64,000 nucleotides of DNA from Prosthecobacter fusiformis (lineage in GTDB: Bacteria; Verrucomicrobiota; Verrucomicrobiia; Verrucomicrobiales; Verrucomicrobiaceae), in contig NZ_SOCA01000009.1 in NCBI RefSeq assembly GCF_004364345.1, positions 151,805-215,804 on the forward strand, in the 5' to 3' direction. Positions 17,088 through 25,768 of the stretch are shown here, piece after piece. The position numbers and the translations under genes were made by a program. The stretch's first letter is position 1, and the number at the start of each line of letters is the position of its first letter. Under the pieces are notes generated by a model. It was given only the letters and a program-made list of their open reading frames with translations, was not told the origin of the DNA and made no database searches.

Positions 17088-17946
17088 CGAGGTAGCGTTT
17101 GGTCAGAGGGGCGTAAGTGTCAATGCGACGATCACGGAAAAAAGGCCAAATGCGACGAAAGTCTTCAACGGCTTGAAGATCGCAGGTCACAATGACCACT
17201 TCTTCCTGTTCGACTGAACCTTTGGCGACGATTTCGCCATAAGGGTTGGCCACGAAGCTCTGGCCCCAAAATTCGGTGTCGTCCTGGAAACCGGTGCGGT
17301 TGACGGCGGCGACGAAGCAGCCATTGGCCACGGCATGGCCACGCTGGACGGTTTCCCAGGCGCAATGCTGTGCGCTGCCCAGTTCCGCCTTTTCACTGCT
17401 GAGCCAGCCGATGGCAGTTGGGTAAAAAAGGATCTCGGCTCCAGCCAGGGCAGTCAGGCGTGCGGCCTCCGGATACCATTGGTCCCAGCAGATGAGGACG
17501 CCTATGCGGCCGAATTTGGTGTCCCAGACTTTGTAGCCCAGGTCACCGGGGGTGAAGTAAAATTTTTCTTCAAAGCCCGGGTCCTGCGGGATGTGCATCT
17601 TCCGGTATTTGCCGAGATAGCTGCCATCGGCATCTACGACGGCGACGGTGTTGTGATACAGGCCTGGACCGCGCTTTTCAAAAAGGGGGACGATGATGAC
17701 GACACCGAGCTCTTTGGCCAGGGCCGTCATGTGCTCGGTGGTAGGCCCAGGGATGGGCTCAGCCAGATCAAAGAGGGCTGTGTCCTGGCGGGTGCAGAAA
17801 TACGGGATGTCGAAAATCTCCTGAAGGCAGATGATCTGTGCGCCCTTGGCGGCGGCATCCCGGATCAGCACGTCATGGCGGGCATGGCTTTCGGCCTTGC
17901 TTGCATACGTGGTGCCTTGGATCAGGCCGAGGGTGACGGTGGACAT
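17080..17946 (-). CDS. aguB: N-carbamoylputrescine amidohydrolase
   Basis: Starting at the ATG at 17946 gives 288 residues beginning STVTLGLIQ, the usual nitrilase-family N-terminus; the frame back to 18000 is probably untranslated. The nitrilase Glu-Lys-Cys triad is visible in LQEIFDIPYF, YRKMHIPQDPGF and LICWDQWYPEA. It hydrolyses N-carbamoylputrescine to putrescine, CO2 and ammonia. It is the first gene of the aguB-aguA pair; no arginine decarboxylase gene is nearby, so the agmatine source is elsewhere. Confidence 0.95.
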   Translation of the reverse strand: MSTVTLGLIQGTTYASKAESHARHDVLIRDAAAKGAQIICLQEIFDIPYFCTRQDTALFDLAEPIPGPTTEHMTALAKELGVVIIVPLFEKRGPGLYHNTVAVVDADGSYLGKYRKMHIPQDPGFEEKFYFTPGDLGYKVWDTKFGRIGVLICWDQWYPEAARLTALAGAEILFYPTAIGWLSSEKAELGSAQHCAWETVQRGHAVANGCFVAAVNRTGFQDDTEFWGQSFVANPYGEIVAKGSVEQEEVVIVTCDLQAVEDFRRIWPFFRDRRIDTYAPLTKRYLDE

Positions 17947-18137
17947 GGGGGGCGGAGGATTGAGAGATGTACGGGCGGCGCAAGTGAAGAAATGCGGCAC
18001 ATCTGTTCAGGTTACTCTTTTGAACCCCGACCTGTCAAAGCCCATGAGAGCAGCGCGAGGGGAGAATGCGGTTATTTAAAACTGGATAACCCGAGGTCAA
18101 TCACCTAGTGTAGTCGCGCCTTATTCCCAAACGCCTT

Positions 18138-18521
18138 ATGAAATCCATCCTCATCGCCCTCCTGCTTTCCACATTCACTTTCACCCTCCAGGCTGCCGAT
18201 GCACCTGCTGCCAAAAAGGGTGAGGCAAAGGAAAAAACGGTGTCTGAAGCGGCCGTGGCGACAGCCAAGAAACTGACACCGACGGAGAAGACGAAACTGC
18301 TGGAACTGCTGAACAAAGGTGATGATGCGGCGCTGCAATCCCTCCCAGGCATCGGCCCTGCGAAAGCCAAAGGCATCGTGAAGGCGCGTCCATTCAGCGA
18401 TCCAGCGGATCTGGTGAAAGTGAATGGCATTGGCGATGCGACCCTGGCTGACATTGTGGCACATGCGAAAGCCGGTTATCCAGTGGCGGAAAAGAAGAAG
18501 ACCGAGGCCAAGAAAAAGTGA
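18138..18521 (+). CDS. Secreted helix-hairpin-helix protein (ComEA-like)
   Basis: This 127-residue protein has a Sec signal (MKSILIALLLSTFTFTLQAAD), a Lys/Ala-rich spacer, a double HhH domain (LQSLPGIGPAKAKGIV and LVKVNGIGDATLADIV) and a basic KKKTEAKKK tail. The fold binds DNA without sequence specificity; exported versions such as ComEA take up DNA. No other competence gene is nearby, so a role in DNA uptake is only a family-based guess. Confidence 0.85.
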   Translation: MKSILIALLLSTFTFTLQAADAPAAKKGEAKEKTVSEAAVATAKKLTPTEKTKLLELLNKGDDAALQSLPGIGPAKAKGIVKARPFSDPADLVKVNGIGDATLADIVAHAKAGYPVAEKKKTEAKKK

Positions 18522-18657
18522 TGGAGCTGCTAATAAAAAATCAGCCAAAGAGTAATCGTGACAGCTAAAAGGTGCATCTTAGTGCGCGGTCCGGTCCAGC
18601 CAGGAGGGTGTTGATATCCCTCGTGGCCCCGGAAGCACATTCATCATTACATTCCCC

Positions 18658-19680
18658 ATGAACCCTTGGTTTTACGTCGATTCAGAAGGTCAGAGGCATC
18701 AGGTCAGCGAAGAACAATTGCAGTCTCTGGCCAGTGCCGGTGCGCTGCGGCCGGAGAGCCTCGTATGGACAGACGGGCAGGCGCAATGGAGCCGTGCTGA
18801 CCAAGTGCTGCCAGCTTTGTTCAATGGTGCTGGACGCATGCCCCCACCCTTGGCAGGGCCTCCTCCTTTGCCAGGTGGCCGAGGTATGCGGGCGCATGAT
18901 GTGGACTATGAGATCCATGGAAATGAGATGCAGATCGTGGAGGTGGAGCTGGATCCTGGGGAGACCGTGATCGCTGAAGCTGGTGGCATGAACTACATGG
19001 ATGACGGCATCGTCTTCGAAACAAAAATGGGGGATGGATCCTCGCCATCCAGCGGTGGGCTGATGGGCATTTTGAAGACTGTGGGCAAGCGTGTGCTGAC
19101 GGGAGAATCCATCTTCATGACGCATTTCACCAACCGTGCTTCTGCCGGGAAAAAACGCGTCGCTTTTGCCGCCCCCTATCCGGGTAAAATCATTCCGCTG
19201 AAGCTCACGGACTACGGTGGTGAAATCCTGTGTGAAAAGGATGCCTTCCTTTGCGCAGCCTATGGAACATCGGTGGGTATCGCCTTTCAGAAGCGATTTG
19301 GTGCAGGCCTCTTTGGTGGTGAGGGATTCATTTTGCAGCGTCTCCAGGGGGATGGAATGGCCTTCATCCATGCGGGTGGCACGATCATCAAAAAGGAGAT
19401 GAAGGGGGAGACATTGCGCGTGGATACAGGCTGCCTCGTCGCCTTTACGCAGGGCATCAGTTATGACATTGAGCGGGCGGGAAATTTGAAGAGCATGTTT
19501 TTTGGCGGTGAGGGTCTGTTTCTCACCACCCTTACCGGACATGGCACCGTCTGGCTGCAGAGCCTGCCCTTCTCGCGGCTGGCGGATCGCATCCTGGCCA
19601 ATGCACCTTCTGCAGGTGGCAAGGCAACGGGTGAGGGTTCCGTTCTCGGTGGCATCGGCCGCATGTTTGACGGGGAATAA
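18658..19680 (+). CDS. GYF_2 domain plus AIM24/TIGR00266 protein
   Basis: Residues 1-55 form a GYF_2-type domain ([18 protein letters not shown] and [13 protein letters not shown]), which binds proline-rich or membrane partners. After a Pro/Gly linker (60-78), residues 80-340 match the AIM24 family ([29 protein letters not shown], and GGTIIKKEM). AIM24 proteins form beta-roll structures of unclear function, sometimes near tellurite-resistance or membrane-stress genes. The gene is monocistronic; a small hairpin (18604-18622) lies in its leader. Confidence 0.88.
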   Translation: MNPWFYVDSEGQRHQVSEEQLQSLASAGALRPESLVWTDGQAQWSRADQVLPALFNGAGRMPPPLAGPPPLPGGRGMRAHDVDYEIHGNEMQIVEVELDPGETVIAEAGGMNYMDDGIVFETKMGDGSSPSSGGLMGILKTVGKRVLTGESIFMTHFTNRASAGKKRVAFAAPYPGKIIPLKLTDYGGEILCEKDAFLCAAYGTSVGIAFQKRFGAGLFGGEGFILQRLQGDGMAFIHAGGTIIKKEMKGETLRVDTGCLVAFTQGISYDIERAGNLKSMFFGGEGLFLTTLTGHGTVWLQSLPFSRLADRILANAPSAGGKATGEGSVLGGIGRMFDGE

Positions 19681-19702
19681 ACTCCGATTAAAGATCGCTG
19701 AA

Positions 19703-19733
19703 GGGGCTGGTGCAGGTTCAGTGCACCAGCCCC
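19703..19733. terminator. Hairpin between convergent AIM24 and permease genes
   Basis: GGGGCTGGTGCA (19703-19714) and TGCACCAGCCCC (19722-19733) form a perfect 12-bp stem around a 7-nt loop. The right arm encodes the last codons of the permease on the minus strand. No T-run follows on either side, so it is a likely but imperfect terminator. Confidence 0.6.
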
Positions 19734-21088
19734 ATTGTGTAATAAGCGGCGCACAGACCAGCCAGCACCCACATGCCAGCATTCAACTCCCGGCCCCGGC
19801 CGGCAGCCACTTTTAGGACCGGGTGGATGACGAAACCTGCGGTTAGGCCGTTGGCAATGTTGTAGGTGAAGAGCATCATGACGATGGTGGCAAAGGCGGG
19901 CACCCATTCGGTTAGGTCGTCGAAATCAATGCGCCTGACGGAGGACATCATCAGCACGCCCACGGCGATCAATGCCGGGCCATAAGCAAAGCGGAGCTGC
20001 TGCAGCGGCTCAATGAGCGGGATGAAAAACAGCGAGAGGGCAAACAGGCCTGCGGTGACCAGGGCGGCGAGTCCGGTGCGCGCACCTTCTGCAATGCCCG
20101 TTGCAGATTCGATATATGCGCCGCTGGTGGAGGTGCCCACCAGTCCGCTGAACATGCAGGTCAGTGCATCCACAAGCATAGGCTTTTCAATCTGTGGAAA
20201 ATTGCCTTTTTCATCCAGCATGTCTGAGGCGGCACCTAGCCCAGTCAGGGTGCCGAGCGTGTCCAGGAAGCTCATCAAAAAGAGAGTGAGAAGGACCGGG
20301 AGAAAGCTCAGTTTCAATATGCCCAGGATGTCCAGTTTAAAGGCGATGGCAGTTAGATCATAGTCTCCAATGAAAGGCAGCGCAGCCAGCCCTTTGGGAG
20401 CGTGTCCGAAACCGCATAGGCCACCGATAAGCCCCGTGATAACCATGCCGATGAGAAGGGCACCGCGCACTTTGCGGATCATGAGAATGGTCATGAGCAC
20501 AAATCCAAAGAGGGCTAGAAGGACCTGTGGATCTCGCAGGTTGCCGATCTTAACCGGAACTGGAGGAGCCGCAAGAAGCTCCCCTGCCCCGGTGGCCAGG
20601 GCCTGGACAGGCATGCCAGTGATGAAGCTGGTAACGATGCCCGTTTCATACAGTCCGATGAAGGCCAGGAACAGGCCGATGCCGACTGCAAAGCTATGCT
20701 TCAATCCCGTTGGAACTGCATTGGCCAGCCAGCCACGGATGCCTAACAAAGTGATGAATAAAAACAGTGCGCCACTGACGAAGACCGCGCCGAGCCGTTG
20801 CTCCCACCCAATGCCGAGGGCCACCAGGCCAAAGGCGATGAAGGCATTTTCCCCCATGTAGGGTGCGACGGCGATGGGCCGGTTGGCGATCAGACCCATC
20901 AGCAGGCAACCGAATACCGCCGTCAGGATCGTGGCTACTGTGCCTGGTCCTGAGGGAATGCCTACGAAGGCGAGGATGGCCGGATTCACCACCATGATGT
21001 AGGCCATGGTAATGAAGGTGGTGACGCCGCCTAACAACTCCTGACGCACCGTGGTGCCGCGTTCGTGCAGTTTGAAGAAGGCTTGCAT
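19718..21088 (-). CDS. NCS2-family purine permease (AzgA-like)
   Basis: The 456-residue protein has 12-14 hydrophobic spans and AzgA-group signatures: GVTTFITMAYIMVVNP near the start, VAPYMGENAFIAFG, and GTSTSGAYIESATGIAEGARTG. It should carry hypoxanthine, guanine or adenine into the cell with protons. Length matches the family. It stands alone, convergent with the AIM24 gene and divergent from the sulfatase; no purine riboswitch pattern was recognised upstream. Confidence 0.94.
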   Translation of the reverse strand: MQAFFKLHERGTTVRQELLGGVTTFITMAYIMVVNPAILAFVGIPSGPGTVATILTAVFGCLLMGLIANRPIAVAPYMGENAFIAFGLVALGIGWEQRLGAVFVSGALFLFITLLGIRGWLANAVPTGLKHSFAVGIGLFLAFIGLYETGIVTSFITGMPVQALATGAGELLAAPPVPVKIGNLRDPQVLLALFGFVLMTILMIRKVRGALLIGMVITGLIGGLCGFGHAPKGLAALPFIGDYDLTAIAFKLDILGILKLSFLPVLLTLFLMSFLDTLGTLTGLGAASDMLDEKGNFPQIEKPMLVDALTCMFSGLVGTSTSGAYIESATGIAEGARTGLAALVTAGLFALSLFFIPLIEPLQQLRFAYGPALIAVGVLMMSSVRRIDFDDLTEWVPAFATIVMMLFTYNIANGLTAGFVIHPVLKVAAGRGRELNAGMWVLAGLCAAYYTMGLVH

Positions 21089-21220
21089 GATTTCTGATGA
21101 TGGGAGCGCAGGCTATCTAAGCCGCAATCGGAAAAATGAAAATGCCATGAGAGTCAGCTTTGCACTTTGATGAATCAAAGGCCGTCATGTGGCGTTGTAG
21201 TGGCGAACTGGAACACTTTC

Positions 21221-22711
21221 ATGAAACGCCTCTTCTGCTCCCTTGTACTCCTGCTGATACCGCACATCCAGGCCGCCACTCCCAAGCCGGATGTGCTGGT
21301 CATTCTGACGGATCAATGGAGCCCGCGTTACTTGAGCTGGGAGAACCCGGAGGTAAAGACGCCGAACCTGGACCGCATCGCCAAAGAGGGGATGATTTTT
21401 GATGCCTGCTATACGACCTCCCCCGTATGCATGCCGGCGCGCATCTCGTTGATCACGGGCCTGTATCCGCACAATGGCGGGCATTCGGTTTGGGGGAATG
21501 TCAGCAATTACGCGGTGCCCACGGAAGCGGCACCGATGTTTCGTGACATTCGTGCGGCGGGTTACACAACGGCGCAAGTGGGCAAGCTGCACTGGACGGG
21601 CGGTGGAGCGTGGAGGGAGAAGTTTGCGTCTCAGGCTGAGTATCAGACCGCCCTGGGGCTGGATCATGTGGTGGATGTTCCAGGTCCGCCGGATTCCGCC
21701 ACAGACCGCAGTGCCTATGGACAGTACCTGAAGAAGCTGGGGCTGTTGGATGCCGTCGCCAAGGACCTGCATGACCGCTATGTGAAGTGGGAATTCGAAC
21801 CGCGTGCCAGTGTGGTGAAGCCGGAGGATTACCACGATACCTTCGTGGCCGGTGCCGCCGTGGATTTCATCGACGGTCAGCCCAAGGAGAAACCGCTTTG
21901 CCTTGTCGCCAGTTTTCATTCTCCCCATCCACCGCTGGATGCGCCTGGGGAGTTTGCGACGATGTATGATCCTGAGAAGTTGACGCTGCCTGCTAATGTG
22001 CCGGATGTTTATCTGCGCGAAGGCCATGCGCTGAACCATGCGGAGACCCGCGAGGCCCTGGCCAATTACCTGGGCAAGATCGCCCTGGTGGATGAATGCG
22101 TGGGCAGGCTGGTGGAAGCGCTGAAGAAACGGGGTACGTGGGACAATACGTTGGTGCTTTTCACGGCTGATCATGGGGAGATGATGGGTGCGCATGGCTA
22201 CCTAACCAAAGGTCGTTTTTATGAAGAATCCGTCCGTGTGCCGCTGGTGGTGCGTTGGCCCGGCCAGGTGAAGGCCGGACGAACACAGGCCAGAGCGCAG
22301 ATGATGGACGTTTACCCGACCATCGTGGAGGCCATTGGTGGTGAACTTTCACCTGGTCGTTTTGCGGTGTCCCAACTGCCCGTGGCCACCGGCCAGAAGA
22401 AGACGGTGCGCCGTGTCGCCATCAGCGAGATTGGGACCGTGGCACCGCTGCGTGTGATGGCCCGTGACGCCCGCTACAAGTGGTGGGCGGAAGAGGAGAA
22501 GGAGTTCCTATTCGACCTTCAGGAGGATCCTCTCGAAATGAACAATCTGGCCGACAAGCCGGAGCATCGCGAGACCCTCCAGCACATGCATGATGAAATG
22601 CTGCTGCATCTTCGCAGCACCCAGCTCAACCTTTCCGCAGGCTATAAATCCAAAGTGGCCAGGCTGCGGGAAGCGGAAGGGAACACGAAGGAGAAAAAAG
22701 CGAAGGAGTGA
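21221..22711 (+). CDS. Secreted Cys-type sulfatase
   Basis: The ATG at 21221 gives a Sec signal (MKRLFCSLVLLLIPHIQA) and 496 residues. The metal-binding start (VLVILTDQWSPRYL) and the sulfatase signature around Cys70 (SPVCMPARISLITG, C-x-P-x-R) are complete, as is FTADHGEMMGAHG later. Cys70 must be oxidised to formylglycine by a maturase not encoded here. Probably removes sulfate from polysaccharides, a common trait in Verrucomicrobiota. It is not part of a carbohydrate locus, so its substrate is open. Confidence 0.95.
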   Translation: MKRLFCSLVLLLIPHIQAATPKPDVLVILTDQWSPRYLSWENPEVKTPNLDRIAKEGMIFDACYTTSPVCMPARISLITGLYPHNGGHSVWGNVSNYAVPTEAAPMFRDIRAAGYTTAQVGKLHWTGGGAWREKFASQAEYQTALGLDHVVDVPGPPDSATDRSAYGQYLKKLGLLDAVAKDLHDRYVKWEFEPRASVVKPEDYHDTFVAGAAVDFIDGQPKEKPLCLVASFHSPHPPLDAPGEFATMYDPEKLTLPANVPDVYLREGHALNHAETREALANYLGKIALVDECVGRLVEALKKRGTWDNTLVLFTADHGEMMGAHGYLTKGRFYEESVRVPLVVRWPGQVKAGRTQARAQMMDVYPTIVEAIGGELSPGRFAVSQLPVATGQKKTVRRVAISEIGTVAPLRVMARDARYKWWAEEEKEFLFDLQEDPLEMNNLADKPEHRETLQHMHDEMLLHLRSTQLNLSAGYKSKVARLREAEGNTKEKKAKE

Positions 22712-22850
22712 ATCTGGAAGGGTGCTCTACCAGACCTGACGTGCGGATGGCCGCTTATCTGTTGGCTGACGGACGTTTCATCAGCCCCCCTAACTTTATT
22801 TACTTACTCATCTCGACAGCTTGCACAGGAAGGTTTTACATCGCGGTCTC

Positions 22851-23909
22851 ATGAAGACCTCTCTTTCGTTTTGGTTGGTGGCCACGAGTATGGTCGCCCT
22901 TAATTTTGGCCACGCTCAAACAAGTCCTGAGTTTACCAAGGATGCACCAGGTTCAAAAGACCATCCCATCCTGAAGCGCATTGAGGGATCGGTGATCCTG
23001 AAATATGCGACGAAGAAATTTGATTCCCATCAGGTGGCGCTGGGTCCGGTGATCTTTGACTATGCGGAGCAAAAGACCAAGGAGTGGAAGAAGATCGATG
23101 CTGAAGGCGCAAGGACGACGCTATTCTATCGTGCACCGGCCGATGCCAGCACGCTGGAATGCCTGCGGTCTTATCAGGCTGATTTGAAGGAGAAAGGTTT
23201 TGAGATCCTCTTTGAAGGATACAGTGGCGGTAAGCCTCAGGAGGATGGTAATACTCTGGACAATGGCTATGGCCGATTTGTTGCAGGCGTGTACAAAACG
23301 GAGACCGATTATGGTCTCCAGGAATACACGTTGCCGGGTTCAGAAGACTTCCGGTATACGGCGATGAAGAAAACGGGAGAAGGCGGAGCCGGAGATGTGT
23401 ATGTGACCATCTTTGCCGCTGCCGTGACGGATTCCTGGAAGGATCCTGAAAAAGGTATCCTGGCGGGCACCGTGGTGGCGCGAGTGGATGTCATCGAAAC
23501 CCAGGCGATGCAAAACCGCATGGTGATGGTGAAGGCGGATGAAATGGAAAAGCAGATCACCACCACAGGCCGCGTGGCTCTTTACGGCATCTATTTCGAT
23601 ACCAACAAGGCGACGCTGAAACCGGAATCCGACGAGACTTTGGCTGAGGTGCAAAAACTGATGAGTACGGATCCCGGCATCAAGCTGCTTGTTGTCGGAC
23701 ATACCGACAATGTGGGAGAATTCGAATTCAACCGGGACCTTTCCAACCGCCGCGCTGCCGCCGTGGTGGAGGCATTGACGAGCCGTTATGGGATCTCCTC
23801 CCAGCGTCTATTTCCTTTTGGATGCAGCTTTGCCAGCCCAGCCGCTCCAAATGCGACTGAGGACGGCCGGACGAAGAACCGTCGTGTAGAGCTGGTGAAG
23901 TGGAATTAA
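22851..23909 (+). CDS. OmpA-family cell-envelope protein
   Basis: The ATG at 22851 gives a Sec signal (MKTSLSFWLVATSMVALNFGHAQ) and 352 residues; a TTG at 22821 is an alternative. Residues 30-235 resemble a DUF4892-like exported module (the DHPILKRIEGSVILKY stretch near the start). Residues 240-352 are an OmpA-like peptidoglycan-binding domain: IYFDTNKATLKPES, VVGHTDNVGEFEFNRDLSNRRA and DGRTKNRRVEL, with the Asp and Arg that grip diaminopimelate. Probably links outer envelope to peptidoglycan. Confidence 0.88.
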   Translation: MKTSLSFWLVATSMVALNFGHAQTSPEFTKDAPGSKDHPILKRIEGSVILKYATKKFDSHQVALGPVIFDYAEQKTKEWKKIDAEGARTTLFYRAPADASTLECLRSYQADLKEKGFEILFEGYSGGKPQEDGNTLDNGYGRFVAGVYKTETDYGLQEYTLPGSEDFRYTAMKKTGEGGAGDVYVTIFAAAVTDSWKDPEKGILAGTVVARVDVIETQAMQNRMVMVKADEMEKQITTTGRVALYGIYFDTNKATLKPESDETLAEVQKLMSTDPGIKLLVVGHTDNVGEFEFNRDLSNRRAAAVVEALTSRYGISSQRLFPFGCSFASPAAPNATEDGRTKNRRVELVKWN

Positions 23910-23959
23910 CTGGCTAGGGGCGGGCGTGCCGTGCCGGGATCTGTCGCTTATCATCTGCC

Positions 23960-24106
23960 ATGTTTACACGTCGTCATCTCCTCACCACGGGGACTGCCGG
24001 GCTGCTGCTGGATTTTCACGGCACTCTGGCTGAAGTGGCCATCTATCCCCGTGTGCTGAGCGCCCGGGAAATCGCGGATAACGATCGCGCAGGCAGGGCG
24101 GGGTGA
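23960..24106 (+). pseudogene. Gene remnant: Tat/Sec-like N-terminus joined to a LamG-type C-terminus
   Basis: This 48-codon frame starts MFTRRHLLTTGTAGLLL, like the twin-arginine leaders of PVC exported enzymes, then passes directly into FHGTLAEVAIYPRVLSAREI, which resembles the last strand of a LamG/concanavalin A-like domain, and ends NDRAGRAG. The middle of the protein is missing, so a large in-frame deletion probably fused the two ends. It stops 1 bp before the stop of the convergent DUF2238 gene. It could also be a chance small ORF, but both halves look like genuine protein. Confidence 0.6.
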
Positions 24107-24799
24107 TCAAATCGGAGAGATGTTCGGATGCGCAGCCACCTTCAGGCTGTCTGACCATTCACGGGCGAAGTCCCGCTGGTAACGCCAGTTGATGAAGGCG
24201 ATGATGAGCACGGCGATCAATGCACCCAGACCGGCCAGTGCCATGTCCTTGTGGGCATCCCACACATCGCCCTGCGTGCCCAAATAGGCCGCACCCAGTT
24301 CGCCGCCGAAGGCCCCCGCGGCGGCCCATTCGATGAGTTCGAACAAGGCCGAGGTGGAGAGCATCACATCCAGGGGAAGGAAGTAAGACCAAAATCCGCG
24401 CACCCTGGCCACGCGCAGAAAGATCTCGCGAAAGGGATAAGCACACAGCAGGCCATACAGGAAATGGAGAAGGCGGTCGAAGTGGTTCCGCTCCCAGCCC
24501 ATGAGGGCATTGAAGCTGCCGCCAGTCAGTGCCTGCCACCATTCATCGTACGGCACCTTTTCGTACGTGTGATGTGCACCGATTTCGTGCAGGCAGAGAA
24601 ACACAAAGATGAGCGTGTGTGACACCCGCGAAAACAGCCGCCTTTTCCAGCCCCAGATCAGCAGGGCCGCAGCCGGTACGAGCATCACATTTTCCAACAG
24701 CCAGTCATGCCGGTAAGAAGGGCTGATGGCCAATGCCGCCCACCACAGAACAAAAAGAACGAGCAGTGTGCAGGTATACCTCTCATAGCTGAGTTTCAT
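24107..24799 (-). CDS. DUF2238 (YjdF-like) inner-membrane protein
   Basis: The 230-residue protein has about six membrane spans and DUF2238 patterns: LHEIGAHHTYEKVPYDEWW, NHFDRLLHFLYGLL, and TQGDVWDAHKDMALAGLGA. The conserved His/Asp/Glu residues sit near membrane borders. Function of the family is unknown. It stands alone, convergent with the remnant at 23960. Confidence 0.92.
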   Translation of the reverse strand: MKLSYERYTCTLLVLFVLWWAALAISPSYRHDWLLENVMLVPAAALLIWGWKRRLFSRVSHTLIFVFLCLHEIGAHHTYEKVPYDEWWQALTGGSFNALMGWERNHFDRLLHFLYGLLCAYPFREIFLRVARVRGFWSYFLPLDVMLSTSALFELIEWAAAGAFGGELGAAYLGTQGDVWDAHKDMALAGLGALIAVLIIAFINWRYQRDFAREWSDSLKVAAHPNISPI

Positions 24800-24885
24800 G
24801 GTGGGGATGAAACGGGAGCGCGGAGAACGTGCTGTGAAATTGAAACAATTGGATGAATATTGAAGGAAGCACAGCGCTTCAAAAT

Positions 24886-25365
24886 TCAGTTGGTTATGCG
24901 AATCAAATTTTGAATGAAGGTCGAAAATCTGATTACCTCATGCCATGGAATTTCTGGATAGGAATAAATAGCCGGGCATTCTACTTCGCTGCGTCCATTC
25001 AGCCACGGGTATTCAGGATTTAGACGCTCTATTCCGCCTACAGGCACCAAATTCTGAATTCTCTCTGCCCACGGAATGATTTTATCTATATAACTTTTGA
25101 ATTGTTTAGGATTATTCGAAAACTTCAGACGGTCCCGTATCTCTGGTCGTGAGGGCAACATCCGGAGAAAGGAAACCAAGACAAGATGGGATTTTTCATC
25201 CAGGCTTTCATTTCCGGTCAACATGAAAAACTTCGCCAGCTTTTCAGTCGCCATCTGCAGATAATGCAGGCGATGGCACATTGGAATTTGAGGCTGGGCT
25301 TTGAGATGGATAAAAACCTCGTAATCACTTATCGCCTGCTGACGAAAAGCCTCTTTCCATGTCAT
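24886..25365 (-). CDS. HEPN-like helical protein, second gene of an AT-rich pair
   Basis: The ATG at 25365 gives 159 residues and overlaps the upstream stop by 4 bp (ATGA). The segment RLHYLQMATEKLAKFFMLTG is typical of the first long helices of HEPN proteins (LQ-x-A-x-EKLAK). I do not see a clear R-x(4-6)-H ribonuclease motif, so it may be a non-catalytic HEPN. The gene and its partner are AT-richer than the flanks, which suggests transfer. It could be half of a toxin-antitoxin-like or defence cassette, but neither role is shown. Confidence 0.7.
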   Translation of the reverse strand: MTWKEAFRQQAISDYEVFIHLKAQPQIPMCHRLHYLQMATEKLAKFFMLTGNESLDEKSHLVLVSFLRMLPSRPEIRDRLKFSNNPKQFKSYIDKIIPWAERIQNLVPVGGIERLNPEYPWLNGRSEVECPAIYSYPEIPWHEVIRFSTFIQNLIRITN

Positions 25366-25688
25366 CTTGACTCCTCCGTATTGAGGAGTTCTGCTTCCTC
25401 CCAAGTCCCCCAGCCTCTGGGGAGTCCAAGTCTGCCGTCTTCGCCGTCACGGATTAGGGCAACACCGGATGGGGCGGGCAGATTGTGCTCAGGAGATGCA
25501 GGAAAATAAAAAGGCTGAATGTTATCGATTAGAGATGGTTGCATGTCTGTCGCCACCTCAACAAGCCGCACCTCATTATCAGCGGGGAACCAGTAGAACT
25601 TAATGATATTAGGATCCGTCCGCCGCGCCTCTTCTGCTAGCAGTTGGGCTTGTTTCTGGATCGTTGTATTGAAAGTCAAGGTGCTCAT
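25362..25688 (-). CDS. Small protein paired with the HEPN-like gene
   Basis: The 108-residue protein begins STLTFNTTIQKQAQLLAEEA (helical), then IIKFYWFPADNEVRLVEV (beta), PFYFPASPEHNLPAPSGVALIR and a conserved-looking GWGTWEEAELL end. I know no named family. The helix plus beta start and tight coupling to a HEPN-like protein resemble an antitoxin or a partner subunit. No MNT-type G-S-x(10)-D-x-D motif is present, so it is not the usual HEPN-MNT pair. Confidence 0.7.
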   Translation of the reverse strand: MSTLTFNTTIQKQAQLLAEEARRTDPNIIKFYWFPADNEVRLVEVATDMQPSLIDNIQPFYFPASPEHNLPAPSGVALIRDGEDGRLGLPRGWGTWEEAELLNTEESR

Positions 25689-25768
25689 AACTTCTTGCTG
25701 AAGAACGTATTCAGATTCAGGTGCTAAGCAATTTGCTTTCCATGGATAGCTCTGAAGTGGCCTCCGCT

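Noticed and set aside
18682..19782. 366-codon minus-strand frame opposite the GYF/AIM24 gene
   Set aside because: Cys/His-rich low-plausibility protein; the plus-strand gene has two recognisable domains.
21185..22195. 336-codon minus-strand frame opposite the sulfatase
   Set aside because: Arg/His-rich shadow; sulfatase motifs are complete on the plus strand.
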